A DNA stretch of 64,000 nt. Source: Pelargonium x hortorum. Its lineage: Eukaryota > Streptophyta > Magnoliopsida > Geraniales > Geraniaceae. The stretch is from positions 81,572 through 145,571 of the forward strand of contig JAYMTJ010000018.1 of NCBI GenBank assembly GCA_036897525.1. The letters are read 5' to 3'. Every line of letters starts with the position of its first letter. Within the stretch, counting starts at the first letter, position 1. The notes beneath the pieces were generated by a model, which searched no databases, was not told the DNA's origin, and was given only the letters and a program-made list of their open reading frames with translations. Made by a program: the position numbers and the translations under genes. This document shows positions 13,321-26,820 of the stretch, in pieces.

Positions 13321-15201
13321 GCTCAAAAGCTACAAAGCTAACCTTTTTTTCTTGAGACTTTTATAAAAAGATATATATTAAGCCAGAAATTTCTTAGATT
13401 CAGCTGTGAATTCTAATACTTTAACTTTAATATTTTCAAAAGTAGGCCAGGCTAAGAAGAAAACCCCTAAGGTTAGGACGCTTTTCAAGATCTAGTTAGA
13501 TCTATTATTTAAGGTCTCTGATATACCTAAGGAATTCACTTTCAATTATTATATTAAAAGAATATTCGGTTTTAGTAACGCAATAAATCAATACCTAGCT
13601 TTTTTATGACTTCTTTATTAGATTAGAGACAGTCGGGAACTCCCGAAATATTATCGATGCTGCCGAAAAGGGTGCGGAAGAATATTCTACAATAACCATT
13701 AACACAGAACGTGGCTAGCAAAAAATTATACTTAATACAAAAAGTAGTTGCATATTTATTACAATAAGATTGAAACCTAATTAGTAAAAAGCGTTAACCG
13801 AATGGGGTACTTACTGAAACTTTCAATCCCAGGGTGCTCTTTCATAAATTTTGATTGGTTAATTACGGATTCGAAACCCTTTGCATGCCGATTCTCTGAA
13901 CCGATGCTTTACTGATTTGATTCCAAAAATTGTAAACTTTTAAACAAGCAGAGGGATTGATTGCCCAATATACAAATTCTCGGATCGATCTCTTTTTTTT
14001 TTGAGAAGGGTCTATCACCTTATTTTATAGGGAGCCTAAGATATTCCTATACTATACTATATTTAATGAGTCGCAGTATTCTTTATTATAACAAGCGCTG
14101 TAACTAGATTTTTTTCTTTCCTTTCATGTAGAAACTTTTTTTAATACCCTCATGTATCATATAGAGTTCAACTATAAATGTACCTTTACTACAAGGTCCC
14201 TGTTCAATCTAGGCGAAAGCGACTTGCCTCGTAACAATACTGAGACTAATATACTTGCCTTTTATTTATTAAAACCAGGGACTCTAATCTAAAAAAGGGT
14301 ACTCCAATTCTATCTAATTAGTGACTATGAAAGTAAGTTTCGTTATATAACGGATATTCTATTTAGATAGAAAAATCCCGATAAGCTATTTACTCTTAAG
14401 GGGGCTCCTTGTGGAAAAAGTATTGAGAAATCCCAACCTAGTTACTTAAGTGCGAGTTTTTTGTACCAGTTGAAAACAAAGAAATAGTAGCTCCCTATTA
14501 TATAAGAAGGTATCTCAAGGCGATTGCCTGGTCTATTAAGAAAGCTTTGTAGAAGAGCTCGGCACCAGAAAATATGGATAAACTTGGACAAAAATAGGTA
14601 TGAAGTCATGTTCTAGCACTTGGAAATAAATGTATAATTTATGATGTGCTTTTGCTTTTAAAGACCCTGACAAGGGTAGAAGTAGGACTTTATTAAGTCG
14701 GTCTTCCGGTTATATGGTTTACAAAGAAAAAAGGAAATCAATTTATTTATAGAACGTAAATTTCTAACCATTCCACATAACATAACTACTTAAAATTTAA
14801 GTACAAACCCTAGGTTGCCTGATACAACCGAGAAAACACCGAGCTTTGCATAAAAACAAAGGAGCCCTGCTCTAGATATAATAGCGACTTTTTTTTAAGT
14901 ATTCGGCGGAACACCAATGCTAAGTCTTATAATGACTAAGGCTGGATTTTAAAGCATATTATTATAGGATATTTTGTACTTACTTAGATAATGTGATATT
15001 ATAGAGGACGACGTAACCCCAAAGAATTGACTCTACCGCAGGCTTCTAGCTGACAATCCGGTATTCCTACTTCTCAATTGTAGGCCAACGCACATCTACA
15101 GCAAACTTGCCACTTGCGTCTTTTATTCAATACAAGAATCATGTGCGCCTACCTTACTGTACCAAGATAAATCTGGCCTTGCCTTTGTATGAGTTCTCCC
15201 T

Positions 15202-15672
15202 TTGATTGAAAATGTTGAGCTGTGTCTTTGTCTGAATTCTGAAACCAAGCTTGCCTTATGTCCAGAGTTTAACTCGATTCAGGAGCATCTGACAAAAAGA
15301 TGCATCCATTGTACTTATTTTCCCACTTTATTTGCCTACTTTTCCGGGCGTACTTTTTGGTCGTATAAACTGACAAAATGCCTATTGTTTATGATAGATA
15401 CAACTCCGATTTCTTTCCTCATCTCCAACTATTATAGTTTGAATAGGGCTTCGGAGTTCAGTAACACTGATATGAAAGAAAGTAGGCTAGTCTTTGGATG
15501 CTATGAGTTAAGCAAGAAGGGAGTTGCCTCTTATCTTATACAGAGAGGAGCAAAAACTGACGGGAGCTTCGGGTTTAGCTCTAACTTCAAAAGGGATGTT
15601 TCATATTCTGTATGGATCTTACAGCAATTTCTCAGAAAGTTGCGAATTCAAGGTTTAGTATGCTTTCCTTGA
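15202..15672 (+). CDS. hypothetical 156-codon frame, longest in window
   Basis: This is the longest open frame in the window. It begins with TTG if that start is allowed, and later ATG codons are available. The predicted product is mixed and partly hydrophobic, with a Cys/His-containing patch (residues about 32-38, KRCIHCTY) and a polar C-terminal half with no repeat. I recognise no family. The surrounding 15.05-15.75 kb is unlike its neighbours: CpA and TpG are plentiful and TpA is scarce, so it has escaped the decay that marks the bulk. There is no evident ribosome-binding site, partner gene or terminator. It may be a real but unknown gene, a fragment of an inserted element, or a chance frame in a less decayed island. 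Absence of stops itself lowers TpA, so the composition argument is partly circular. Confidence 0.3.
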   Translation: MIENVELCLCLNSETKLALCPEFNSIQEHLTKRCIHCTYFPTLFAYFSGRTFWSYKLTKCLLFMIDTTPISFLISNYYSLNRASEFSNTDMKESRLVFGCYELSKKGVASYLIQRGAKTDGSFGFSSNFKRDVSYSVWILQQFLRKLRIQGLVCFP

Positions 15673-17763
15673 GTCGAGTACTTGGAAATATCTTATCTTA
15701 TTTGCTTTGTAATTTGCTGCTTTGAGTATTGCTATTTAATAGTTCCTTCAAGAGTCTTTCTGGGCTATCAATAAATACTGAGCTCTATGCTTTTTTTCAA
15801 AGTCCTTGATTTCTTCCTAAGCCTAGCTTGTAAGAAGTGAGGGGGCTAATAGACCTACTCTTTATTTTATATCCCATATTTGAGATTAGATTCAGAACTA
15901 GAAAAGCAGGATTCTCCTAAGTTGTATGCCTAATCTAAAGTAAAGGCTATGCGCTAAAAAAAAAATAGTAAAGAAAAAAGTTTTTCTCTATCTAGATAAT
16001 TTTAGCTTTGGAACAATATTCCTGTACACACCCTCAATAGCATTGAAAAGAATTGTGAAGAAAACAAAACCTTTTCAATATTCCAGATACTTTATTAAAA
16101 GAACCTTTAGACTCCTGTATAGCATACCCGCGTTGTTAATTAAAATGAAATTGAAGCTCCTATCCTTGTCCTTGTTTGATACTAGTATTACCAAAAACTT
16201 TTTGGCAGTAAATATTGTTACAATCTTGCCTCTATAAGTACCCTTTTGCTTGCCCGGGTATTCATTCTTTAGTACTAGGTTTCTTTACTTTAGCAGATTT
16301 TAACTGCCCTTTTTTTGATCTCCAAACCCATCCTTTAAGGGACCCTGTGAGATACTTTTCAACTGGGTCGGGTTATCACACAAAAAGATAGCTATAGTAA
16401 ATACTTGGCGGGTCCGCCTCCGCCTACAAGTTATTAAGAAACAGTTCTTGAGTTTATTTATAAGAAAGAGACTACAACTATCTGACTAAGTTAGGTTTAA
16501 CTACAATTAAATTCTTTAGGACCTCCTTCTTATTTCACTTCCTAAACACTTTTGTAGCAGAGCTTGGATTTAGCCCTTATGTTTAGAAAAATGCAAGATT
16601 TAAAAGGGATATTCCGTAGTCCTTAGTAAGGGGGTTTCCATAATTGAGTGCTGCCACTATCACTCACTATATAGGTATCTGCTGTTAGAAGTAATTGGTA
16701 TAAACATTTTTTGCTAGCCCGTTCTGCTTCCTTTGAAGTTAAGACTCGTCTAATTTTAACAAGAAAATACAATAAGGATCCTGGTCTCCCGTAATATAAC
16801 GCCTAGTTTTTTGACTATTTCGTAGGACTAGGGTGTATAATCAAGAAAGTCCTAAGTTATTTGCTAATTCAATTCTATGAGGTGCTACAGGCAGTCCCGC
16901 AGTTTTCTGTTTGTACTAGTTCCTAATCTTCGAGGCTTTCCTATATCTTATATTTATAAGTGTCATATCAAGCATAATATTTCTTATTCTGGATACTTCC
17001 TAGGTTTCGCAATCAAAAAAAAGAAAATAGAAGAACTCTTCAAATCAAAGATGTTCTATACTCTATACCGAGACACATCCTTTACTCGTTGGTTAGCGAG
17101 AAGCTCTTAGGACTCTACTAATTTAATTCTACATGGAGTGGTTTATTTAAACAAAAAAAGCAACCCAAGTCACAACAACGTTTATACCACCGAAGACTTT
17201 AAATGCAACCCATTCTAAGGCCTTTTCAGAACTTATATATCGTCAAAGTACCCTAATAGATTTTTCGTATTTTTATGAAAATGGGCTTTTATTTTTAAGG
17301 TAAGCCTTCTTCCTTTTCTAGAGGGCTCAGTGTCTTAGTAGAGATAGATTTTAGCTGACATTGTAGGGAGCTATGGGTTCTAATCTAAAAGTAAGTAAAA
17401 AAAAAACTTCCTTAAACCCGTTTGAACTGAAGAATAATGTGTTGTGTAAAAACGGGATAACTCCGAAAGTTTTCTAAGAAAACTAAGAAATAGGTGCAGC
17501 TCTATTCAACCCCTTTGATATCTTATTATACTGCGTCAAATTTAACTAATAAAAGGAAATTGGTGAGTAATGCATCAGTAACTTAGTAAACTTCTACTCC
17601 CTTTCCCAAGAGGGGCCCTGGAGATGCTACAAACTTAAGCTTATCAACTCTGAGTACTTTAATCCTATATCTAAAAGTATATACTTTATTAAATATATTT
17701 ATTCTTAACTTAAGTGCTCACAAAGAACTGAAATACTGCTAGAGTGAAAATAAGTCTGTCTAA

Positions 17764-18240
17764 AGGGGTGCCTATTTAAGTAAGGGATTTATAGAAAAGG
17801 AGGAGGTATTATGCACACTAAGAAAGAATAACAGTTAGATAATAGCAACAATGGGTAGAACTGCTATAGGCTACAAGAAAAGGTACTACAGTTTAGCACT
17901 TAATAAAGGGTTTAGCTGTTAAAAGTCCCGCTCTTAATCTTAAGAAACAGAGTATAGCTACGAAGAGGATAGTATTTACTCTAGCTTTGAAGACTGGTAT
18001 GCTGATATCAGGGCTATCGTATAGCTGTAAGGGTTTACTAAAGAAAAGAAATATGATACAGATAAAACAGGTATAGGTAAAGAAGGTGTATCTGCTGTCG
18101 AATGCTATTGTAGCTCGATGGCTTGGGAGGGTTGCTTATATTATATCCCTCATTTGTTGTTAGTGTTTGTTTTCCAGTATCCCTATAAAAATCAAAGTCT
18201 TACTCTTATGGATTGCGGCAAGGAGATTTCTGAAATATGA
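17764..18240 (+). pseudogene. possible decayed reading frame with TAA/TAG stops only
   Basis: One plus-strand phase runs 158 codons to a TGA and is interrupted only by TAG at 17836 and 18022 and by TAA at 17920, 17935, 17941 and 18028. The intervening peptide is polar and protein-like, for example YEEDSIYSSFEDWYADIRAI around 17959-18020. All internal stops are of the kind that C-to-T change of CAA or CAG (or G-to-A change of TGG) would create. Six stops is fewer than the eleven or so expected from composition, but with six phases across 64 kb this can arise by chance. I name no family; treat this as a candidate relic. Confidence 0.2.
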
Positions 18241-19780
18241 ATTAAAGTGTTATGTTTAGAGTAATAGTATCGGGCACTGTGGAACTTATTGTGTAGAATT
18301 CGGCAACCTTGCTTACATTACAAGGGTGTTACCCAGAATAGCTTTCCAGGAATATCTCACTTTTAAGTTTAAGCTCTAGGTTAAGTATTATAATTAGAAG
18401 GGAAAGCCATATCTTCACTAGAATTCCTAGGATCCAAGCAGGGCTGTAAAAGGCTAAAATATATAGTTTATTCCAGTATTTTCAGGGGTATCCTTACTCT
18501 GTTCTGTATTGTTGACTTAATCCCCAATTTTGAATTATAGAAAATGTAACTTCTGTTTCGACTTAAGTAAGGGTTGTTCTTGGGTATAGACAGTTTATAA
18601 ACGAGTAAAATAAAGTAAAAGAGGCTTTCATTTCTGTAGTTACTTATGGAGGGTATTGAACCCACAAGTGTAAGTTGATTGGACTTGTGTGCCTAATACT
18701 AATAGCAGCCTTAAAAGCATATACCTAGGAATTTTTAAGATATATTAAAAGGGAGTAGTAGCTCTGAAAAAAAAGCGCTATTTTAAGCAACCCAAACTCT
18801 TTACTTTAGGGCCATATACAGTTATAACCTTTGCTAGTTAATTTTATACAAAGCTTATTTTTTTTATGGGGTGCTTTAGTAAAGACTAAATATTACGGAA
18901 AATTTAAGGGTTTTTGCTTTCGCTCTAAAGATATGTCCTCTGGTTCCACACGGAGTCCTTAGAAGAAGTACTTTATGGTTAAATTAGAAAACGTCGATGT
19001 TAGGAAGTTTTTCCGCATCTTATATAATTGACAAACTGAATATACTCTATGCGTATATTCTTTTGCGGATATAAGCTAAAAGCGAGTAAAATCCCCACTT
19101 AAATCCAATTTGATATATGTAGCAGAAATGCGTTATAGTGCATAGAGCTCCCTGTCTGAAAGAAAGGCTACTCTGAAGAAGCAACAGAATGCTTATGACC
19201 TAGTAAGAATTTCTAAATGGGTTTCTTGTTGGTTAAGAAAATAAGAGATTGTCGGGGAAGTGTTTTCTGGGTTTATTTATAAGTATTCCTAAGCTGTTGT
19301 TAGAACCTGGAGATTATAAAGACTCGGCGTGATATCCCTTGCTATATTTACCAGAATAAACTACCAAAGTGTGCCTAAAACTAGAAAACCTCCTCTAAAG
19401 GAACGGAACTTCCTATCGCTACTAAAAAAGACAAGCATTTACAAAAGTTCCAATAATTGAATCTTATTTCTAGGTTTTCGAATCTAAGGCTTCTAAGGCT
19501 ACCGTAAGCTAAGTGCATTCTTTGAACCTATGACCTAATTATAGATCGACCTTTGCTTTAAGTTTGCTTTTAGAGGCTTTTTAAATGAGTTTCTCCGGAT
19601 AGGGCTCCTGGACCTAGTAATACAAGAGTGATAAGGCCTTTTTTCTTGGTAGGTTTGCCTTAAAACATTATCTAATCAGTAATCTCGGGACTATATAAAA
19701 ATTCTATCCTGATTGAAACTCAGAATTGGCAAGACCTTTATGTTATTTTGAGTAGGATACCCTACAAACTAACCCCTTTT

Positions 19781-19800
19781 TACTACTACTACTACTACTA
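19781..19800. repeat. (TAC)n trinucleotide run
   Basis: Six full TAC units plus two further bases in a row. A shorter version of the same repeat occurs near 59.2 kb. Simple-sequence repeat without a gene. Confidence 0.7.
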
Positions 19801-22429
19801 AAAGGTAAGGAACTCTGTAACAGCTTCTTACGGATAACTCGAAGTAGAAACAGGGATCACTAGGGTCCCTTATTATAAAAGATTTAATGATTCTTATTCT
19901 AAGGGATTGAATTCTCTAATCTAATTAACTGCATATAAGGACAATATAAAGAAAAAGTGATAGCATACAAAATGCAAGAAAAGTTTACACCAATCTAGAA
20001 TTTTCCTAGAAGTAGTAGATTACATAAACTGGCGTTCAATACTAAGTCTAATTACCCCATCAGAAAACTTTATAAAGTATAAGAGTTTAACCAATAGGGC
20101 AGTCAAGATATCGCATATTGAATGTAAAGAGAACTTATGGAAATACATAATCTGGTCTTAGAGTAGAGGGGTTCTACAAGGACTATAGGAAATGAAATGT
20201 AGATCTAAATTGAACTTATGTGTTATGGCTCCTGTATATAAGCAGTATTCCCTTTTTTAACGGAAAAGTCTTAGAATATCTTTCTTTAATAGGAATTAGT
20301 TTCTCTTGCGATCAACCCAGGAAGAGTACCTCTGTTTTGATATCCCGTACTATTTTCCTTAACTTTATAGATCTAGAAACCTGGATTCATTTAGTCCTTT
20401 CATTATAGATTCCGCTTATTCATTAAGGCTAGGCTTTCAAAAAGGGATATCTTCTAGTACTATACCTTGATATAAAGAACACTAAGTCTAGTAGCATCGG
20501 TACGTCCAGTAAAATCTTCTTAAGGTATCCTCCTTTTCAAAGTATTCCAAAGAAGTAAGACCCAAAAATGAAGAAAGAGTCGTTAGAACTCTAGAAGTAT
20601 AGAACCCAGTGTCACAGGATTTACAAAAGTATAGGGAGTTGAATCTTTGTTATAACAAAAATCTTAAGGGATATCTGGAACTGAGCTCTTTTACGTTTTC
20701 TTAATAAAAATTGATTTAGTGCTTATTGCTTTCCTACAACAAAAACAACACAAAGAGCTACTAAGAGAGTTCGAAATATACTGGTTCTCAAAGAGTGAAG
20801 TAGCTTTAAGCTAAAGGGGGTTAAACACTGGGGCTCCCAGCCTTTTTAAAGGGTATCTAAAGCCCTAGTCAGTGCCTCAAAGGGGTTTCCAAAGTCAAAA
20901 GAAAGACTCCAAATGAGGTGTAAATCCTTTATCTTGTATAAGCTGGCTCGGGTTTATAATAATTAGGAGAAAAGAGATGAGATATCAGTATCTTAATTAG
21001 GTATACCAGGTCTTTAAAGCAATCAAGATACAGGGTTCAGATCTAGCAGCTAAGGAAGTAATAGGTATTACAGCAAGACTGCTACAGAGCCTGGTAGTGG
21101 GGGGACTCGGCTGGAAATACGAAAGCTTCAGAAACTTTAGCTAACTCATATATTATCTCACTTTGTTAAACTCTAAAATGAATGTTTCAGGCTGGTATCC
21201 CAAGTCTAATAGGCTAGACCCTGCAATAGAAGCATTAAAAAAAAGCATGATATAATTTAACTTATATGCAAGACTTGGTTGGATAACACTGCAAGAATTG
21301 GATTCGTATTTTAGATAACCAAACCTCACAAGCGAGAAAGAGCTCTTATTCCCAGAGAATCTTTTTTTTCAAGGGCCTATAAAGATTCAAAACTGGAAAC
21401 TGGTAATTATCGAGTATTTGCAAAAAGTATAAAGGGAGCCTTGGACTAAGTAACGAAACAACCCAAGTATACCAGTGAAACTTCTGCCTTTCTTTAAGCC
21501 CCCTTAAGCTTTTTTTTATTATGCGGAACACCGAGAGGCTCTAATCTAAGGGCATTTCGCCAAGACGTATAAGCCTGTTATTCTTATTTCCTTCCAGTTC
21601 AAGACCAACTGCACTTTACTTTTTAGAAAACAACTAGAGCCTGTACTATGTCTTTATAGGAAGTTGTTAAAAATTTCCTGAGCGAGTAACCTAAAAGTAT
21701 AGAAGTGCCTAAGCGCCGCCTTAGATATGGTTTGTTTATTCTAGATTTCAATTCTCTTTTGTTAGAGCACTCAATCCAATTAAGTATTGCTTAGAAGGGA
21801 AGGAATAGCATACCTTATTTATTTTGAAGTATTTATAAGGAAGCCCTTTCTCATATGCAAGGGAAGCTGTTAGGCTGGGGTTTTCTAAAGAGACTCCAGG
21901 TTGTGTACTAAGATTACCCTGTATTCAAACTAGTTAGCGCTTTATTCTTATTATATTCAGGATTGCGTGAAATAAGGCAATGGATTCGTGCTTTTAACTT
22001 TTTTGAGAGGTTGCTTTGGTACGGTACAGTAAGCACGTCTTCGTCAAGTGATTTTCTTGTAGTTTCGCGAAGTTTAGGACCCCGTTTAGATCTAAACTAG
22101 TGACAGAGTTGGCTTTTGGATTTAGGCTAGTTACACAGATTCCATTTTAGGATTATAAGAAATTCTTTTTATATTAGATGGAGAATTGGGTTTTAGCAAA
22201 TTCTGACATCACATATGAGGGGTCGCTCTGTATGCCCTAACCTAAGAAAGGAGTTCTTATAATCTTTTTTTTTTTCATTTAATATGGCACCTGGTTTCAG
22301 AAATCTTGTATTGTATCAAAGTAGTTGTCAATAAGGGTGGGTTCCTTATGCCATGCCAAAGAAAATAAAGAAAATAGTAAAGGGATGCTTTGCAATTTAA
22401 AGCTTTAATAAGCTAAATCTTTTTTTAAC

Positions 22430-22950
22430 GTCTTGGAAAGTTAGGATCGTAAGAATTTTGTATTAGTATGTATTAGGAATAGATGGTTTATAGAGTGTTT
22501 AGTATAGTCTTTGTTTTAGTTGTTACAGCTATAGAAGAAAGGATTGAAACCTTATAGAATGTAGAGGAAGTTGTATCTTATATTAGTTTTAGAAGTTTAC
22601 TTCTTTTTGTATTAATAAAGTGTAGGTATAATAGTTAGGTTAGGGGTATATTCTTCCCAGTTCCCATAAGTACACAGTCAGTCTACTGTAGGCATCCGAA
22701 GGTGAGGTTAAAAATGTTAGGAGTAGAGTAGTTAGGTTAGTACAGGATACATACCCTATAGACACTCTTCTTAATTCTAAATTAAACTATTTTTCTAAAG
22801 CTTAAGGCTGGTATCAAGACTAACAAGGGTCGGGCTCATTAAGCTATGGCAAGCTTATTCGCCGAAACCAGATAGTTATGTTCGTTTGTTCCTATGTTGG
22901 TGATGGGATAGCTAGTGGTTTAGGTTAGTTGGAGGGTTCTAGTAAATATC
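22430..22950. other. C-poor, G/T-rich non-coding segment
   Basis: The plus strand is strongly skewed: two hand-counted 60-base lines (22501 and 22561) have 12 G against 5 C and 11 G against 3 C. GTTAGG and GTAG words recur. No open frame of interest. The skew reverses in the A/C-rich segment about 100 bases downstream. Confidence 0.5.
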
Positions 22951-23039
22951 AAGCAAGATTGCCTGGAAAACGAGATAATTTTCTTTCTTTTTCTTGCTTT
23001 AAATTCAAGGAGTTTGATATACTACTCTGTACCTAACAC

Positions 23040-23960
23040 AAAGAGTAAGCCTCGTAATACCGAATATTTAAGAAATACCAAGTAATTAAACCCTGTACTT
23101 ATAATTATAACCCTAGATAATAAGTATAGCAAGCTAGTGTAAAATCCCCATAGGGAACTCCTTGCGGATAAATTGAAGCTAAATAGGAGACCCAAATAGA
23201 GTACTAGGCGTTGTCTTTTAGGGATCCTAGATATTGAAACTCTATTACTAGTATGCTAAGTAGAAAATACCTCCATTTCATAAGTCCTAGTTTTTAGTAA
23301 GAAGTTATTCTGGTTCTGCTGAGGTAATGAATTGAATGAGAAAAGAAGTGCCTTTGACTATATCTTTTAAGTTTTACAGGCTTAGTTGTTAATAAATAAG
23401 ATTTCTATATATTTCAGCAATAGAGGCTTCTAGAAAAATTAGAGTAAAACTGCACGAGATTCATAATATAAGCCTCATAACCCTAAAAAAAGCAAGCTAT
23501 ATACTCATAGAGTGGGTTAAACCCTTCAAAATTCAAAGGCTTTACTGATAGTGATAGATAGTATACTCCTTGTTTATTTAATACTAACAGGGGAGAATCC
23601 CAGCCAGGCCTGAGTCAAAACTACTTATATTATCGAGTATCCACTAAAATACCCAGAAATAAACTAACCTATACACTTAATTAAAATTGTACACTACTGA
23701 AATTCTCTAGCATTAACCGAAGCAAAACTCAACCCTATATTAAGGTACCGCGGAGACCTCCTGTCTCCCTTCTAAAATCGGATTTATCATATTCTAAGCC
23801 TAACCTGAGCCCGAGGAGCATAACTATAGTTTTTTTAACTATACCAAGTCTCATAAACTAAGGGGCATAGACAGGAGATTCCTATCTAAACAGTCTCCTA
23901 AAATCCTAGTAACTGAATACCCACACGTGTCAAAAATGCTACCAATACCTATAATTAACA
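23040..23960. other. G-poor, A/C-rich non-coding segment
   Basis: This is the mirror image of the segment upstream: the line starting at 23641 has 14 C against 3 G. It has words such as ACTAACC and ACCC and no open frame of interest. I tried to pair it with 22430-22950 as an inverted repeat and found only short, poor matches. Confidence 0.5.
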
Positions 23961-26820
23961 TAAGGGGTACTCTTTCATGCATGTAGAACTTTAGTCTTTT
24001 TTACTGCCCCTATCAATAAAGGTGTTTGCACAGAATCAAAAAAAGGATTATCCTGGTAATTTTCTTCTTAGGAGAAGTTTTTGTATTATGTATTTATTAA
24101 CTGGTCCTAGTTAAAAAAATATTCCTCATTATTTATTTATTCGGGTTACTACGCCGACACCCGTAGCTTTTAAACCACTCCAAAGGTATCCTTTCCGATC
24201 GATCTGTACTGTAGGATTCAGTATAGCTTTATAGGTCACGTATATATAGAGTGCATTGCAGGTTTTAGGAGTAGGAGTTCTTGACAGTATTTTAGTAAGG
24301 GAATAAATTATATAAATTAGAATTCCTTTTTTTTTAGGGATCTCTAACTTCTTTTTATAAACTTATTATATATTATACTAGAGTTTAACTACGAACCGAT
24401 TCCAACCGAGGACTTCTCTTTCAAATGCACGTTAATTTCAATTTAATTTACCGAGTGTAAACAGGTTTTATACGTTAAGAGTACGAGTAATAAATCTCTT
24501 TATATAAGCACTTCTAAGCCCTTGTAGCTAGACTTGGAATTCCGAGGCTTAGGCCTCACTTTTCTTCATTCAAATTAGAGTCAAAATCCATTTTGAGCCG
24601 TGGAAAATACTATAAAGTATCCCGTGTTCAAGCACCCTCTTAGTTAGTAAACTTTATTAAAAAACCAATGCACTTCAGTTTCACAGCATAAGAAATAGTT
24701 TAATAGTCTTGTCTCTGAAGGTCTTGATTTATATATTTCCCCCAAAAGTTAGATTTTGAGTAAAGGAATGAAATAAAGATTAGAACTTGTCTACACAAGC
24801 AAGAACTGCAGCTTAAGGAGCCCCCTAAGTCAATAGGCAGGATAAATATCCCAGCAAGCAACGATTTTGTAGAGCCAAAAGGGACACAGATTCTCCCGCC
24901 TCTCTTAGCTCTTTTGCTTTTGTTTAATTTAGTCAAAAAATTCTTAATTATTTTTATACCAGCCAGTATATTATCAATATTGGAGATACCCTTTTTATTG
25001 GACCCAGTAATGTGTTTTTTTGTTACATTATACCTCTTTTGCTTTGCGTCAAGATTTCATATGTTTTCATTATTCACACACACCTTATCTCTGAAACCTC
25101 CTTACTTATAAAATCCCTAGGACTCTAGTGAATGTCTCTGGCCCCGGATTTCTGTTAACGAGTGGAATATTAGGGCTCAAATAAAAAAAAGAAAGAGCTA
25201 ATTCTGCTTTTATTTGGCAGTCTAAATTCTTTATTACTACTTAGTCGCTTAGTTAAGGTTAAGTTAAGAAGGCCAAAAATTCCGTAACTACTAAAACCTT
25301 ATCCGCTTTTTTTACAATACAACTAACTTGAGTTCAAAGTAAAAGGGAAGCCTGGATTGTTCCTTCCAACGGGATTTCAAGGGTCTCCGATAAAGGGTTG
25401 CCAATATCTCTGACAAGGGATTTCCAGGGTTTTTTCAAGCAAGTAGGAAGTCCACAAAGTGCAAAAATAAGGGCATGGTTTCTCTTAGAAATAGACTCTC
25501 GGGGGTAGGTTTCCCAGTTCGTAAATAAGGTTGCTTCCTTCAGAACTATAGCCTAAGAACTTCTTTGTATTAAGTAAGTACAGGTATTATCAAGAGAAGT
25601 ATAGTTAAGACTAAGACTCTAGGGATGGTTATCGCTACTAACTAAGAAAACTGTTATTACAGGTACAAGGATACTGCTAGAGAGGGCTCCGGAAGAGTAA
25701 GATGCTGGTGGAGAATCTAGGTTCTAATAAGATGAAGCTGAAAGCTGGTAATAAGAGTAACAAGAAAACAAGTACGAATAAGTTAAGGTAGTTTACTTCT
25801 TAGATATTTAGGTATTACAGCAGGTCAAGGCAGGATCTAACTGGGATAGTGGAATCAGTCTTGTAGTCTTTTAGGATGGGTTCAAATACATGATTCTATG
25901 CTTGTAAGCAGCTTATCTTTCTTAGGATCTTATGGTCCCAGGTAAAGCTGTCCAAAGAGTACTAGGTCAATAGCAAATGCAGCTTTTGGTGTTTGCTAAT
26001 GGAAGACAGGAACCATGTTATTAGGTGCAAATGAGTCTACAGAATACAGATTCTATTTTCTTATTAAGCAAGGCTAGTCTTTATGCTTGATCGAGTGAAA
26101 GGTCTTTCAGATTCTCTATACCCTGTTACTTGCTATCCCAAGAATTATATAACACAAGAAAAAAACGATCTTGTTTTCCTTCGTAAAGAGTATACTAAAG
26201 TAGCGCGATACCTTCACAAACCGGAAAGAGGTACAAAATTGTATGCAAGATAATTATCAGAAAGAAGGTGTTAGCCTAAATTAAGATAAAGTTACGTAAA
26301 TAAGTTGGGTAGAATTACACTGCAGCCCTGTATCCAGCTTATCGGAAAAGTCGCTCTGGTGATAAAGCGCCGAGATTTAATGAAGGGGTATGTAGTATAG
26401 CGGTGTTTTCATTTGACTTGTGTCCCTTAATGAATAAGGTTTCAATCTCTATGGTTTATCCTGAACCAGTCATTTTGATTCTTAATAACCTAAACTATAA
26501 GTTCTCCTAAACTCTAGAAAGAATTTGACGTATGCAAGAACAGTGACTCTTAAAAGTGTATTCGTATTCTATGCTCTACCTGCCTATGAGTAACTAACTA
26601 CTTTGTACTAAAATTTATCAGGAATAACCAATCCAAGTATCTGAATAAAAAGTGGTAAGGATTGAGTTGATTAGTTGATATAGATAGACTCCACAGCTTT
26701 GAATCAAGGAAGAGTCATTTTACTTTTACGCAAAAGCTAAAAAAAATTTCTGTTGAGCTTTTAGTCCAACGTCCAACGGATTATTTCCAATATTCTAAAA
26801 AAACACCCCTTGTTTACGTA

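Larger units (their letters stand above)
6506..15010. other. AT-rich, TpA-rich non-coding stretch
   Basis: No frame here is longer than 71 codons and nothing resembles a gene. It contains one weak tRNA-like T-arm (7214-7292), GGGCCC palindromes at 9029-9036 and 12249-12254, a GGGGATACCCC hairpin at 12601-12611, the stacked palindromes at 13305-13320, and frequent GAATTC sites. Homopolymer runs of 8-9 A or T are scattered throughout. Confidence 0.7.
15801..22429. other. AT-rich, TpA-rich non-coding stretch
   Basis: No supported gene. The stretch includes a stop-containing frame described separately (17764-18240), a GGGGCCCT site at 17612-17619, a (TAC)n run at 19781-19800, and copies of the dispersed word CTCTAATCTAA at 19914-19924 and 21539-21549. 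Short frames of 60-80 codons are present in several phases but are what random AT-rich sequence gives. Confidence 0.65.

Noticed and set aside
13860-13920. Minus-strand GGGTTTCGAATCC resembling a T-arm
   Set aside because: The expected D-arm and acceptor are absent at the correct distance.
18655-18715. Possible tRNA on the minus strand with CACAAGT/ACTTGTG stem and GGGTTCAATACCC
   Set aside because: The hairpin is real but its 13-base loop does not fit an anticodon arm, and no D-arm or acceptor can be placed.
19528-19560. T-arm-like ATAGGTTCAAAG on the minus strand
   Set aside because: A single half-arm without a D-arm or acceptor; too little to call a tRNA.
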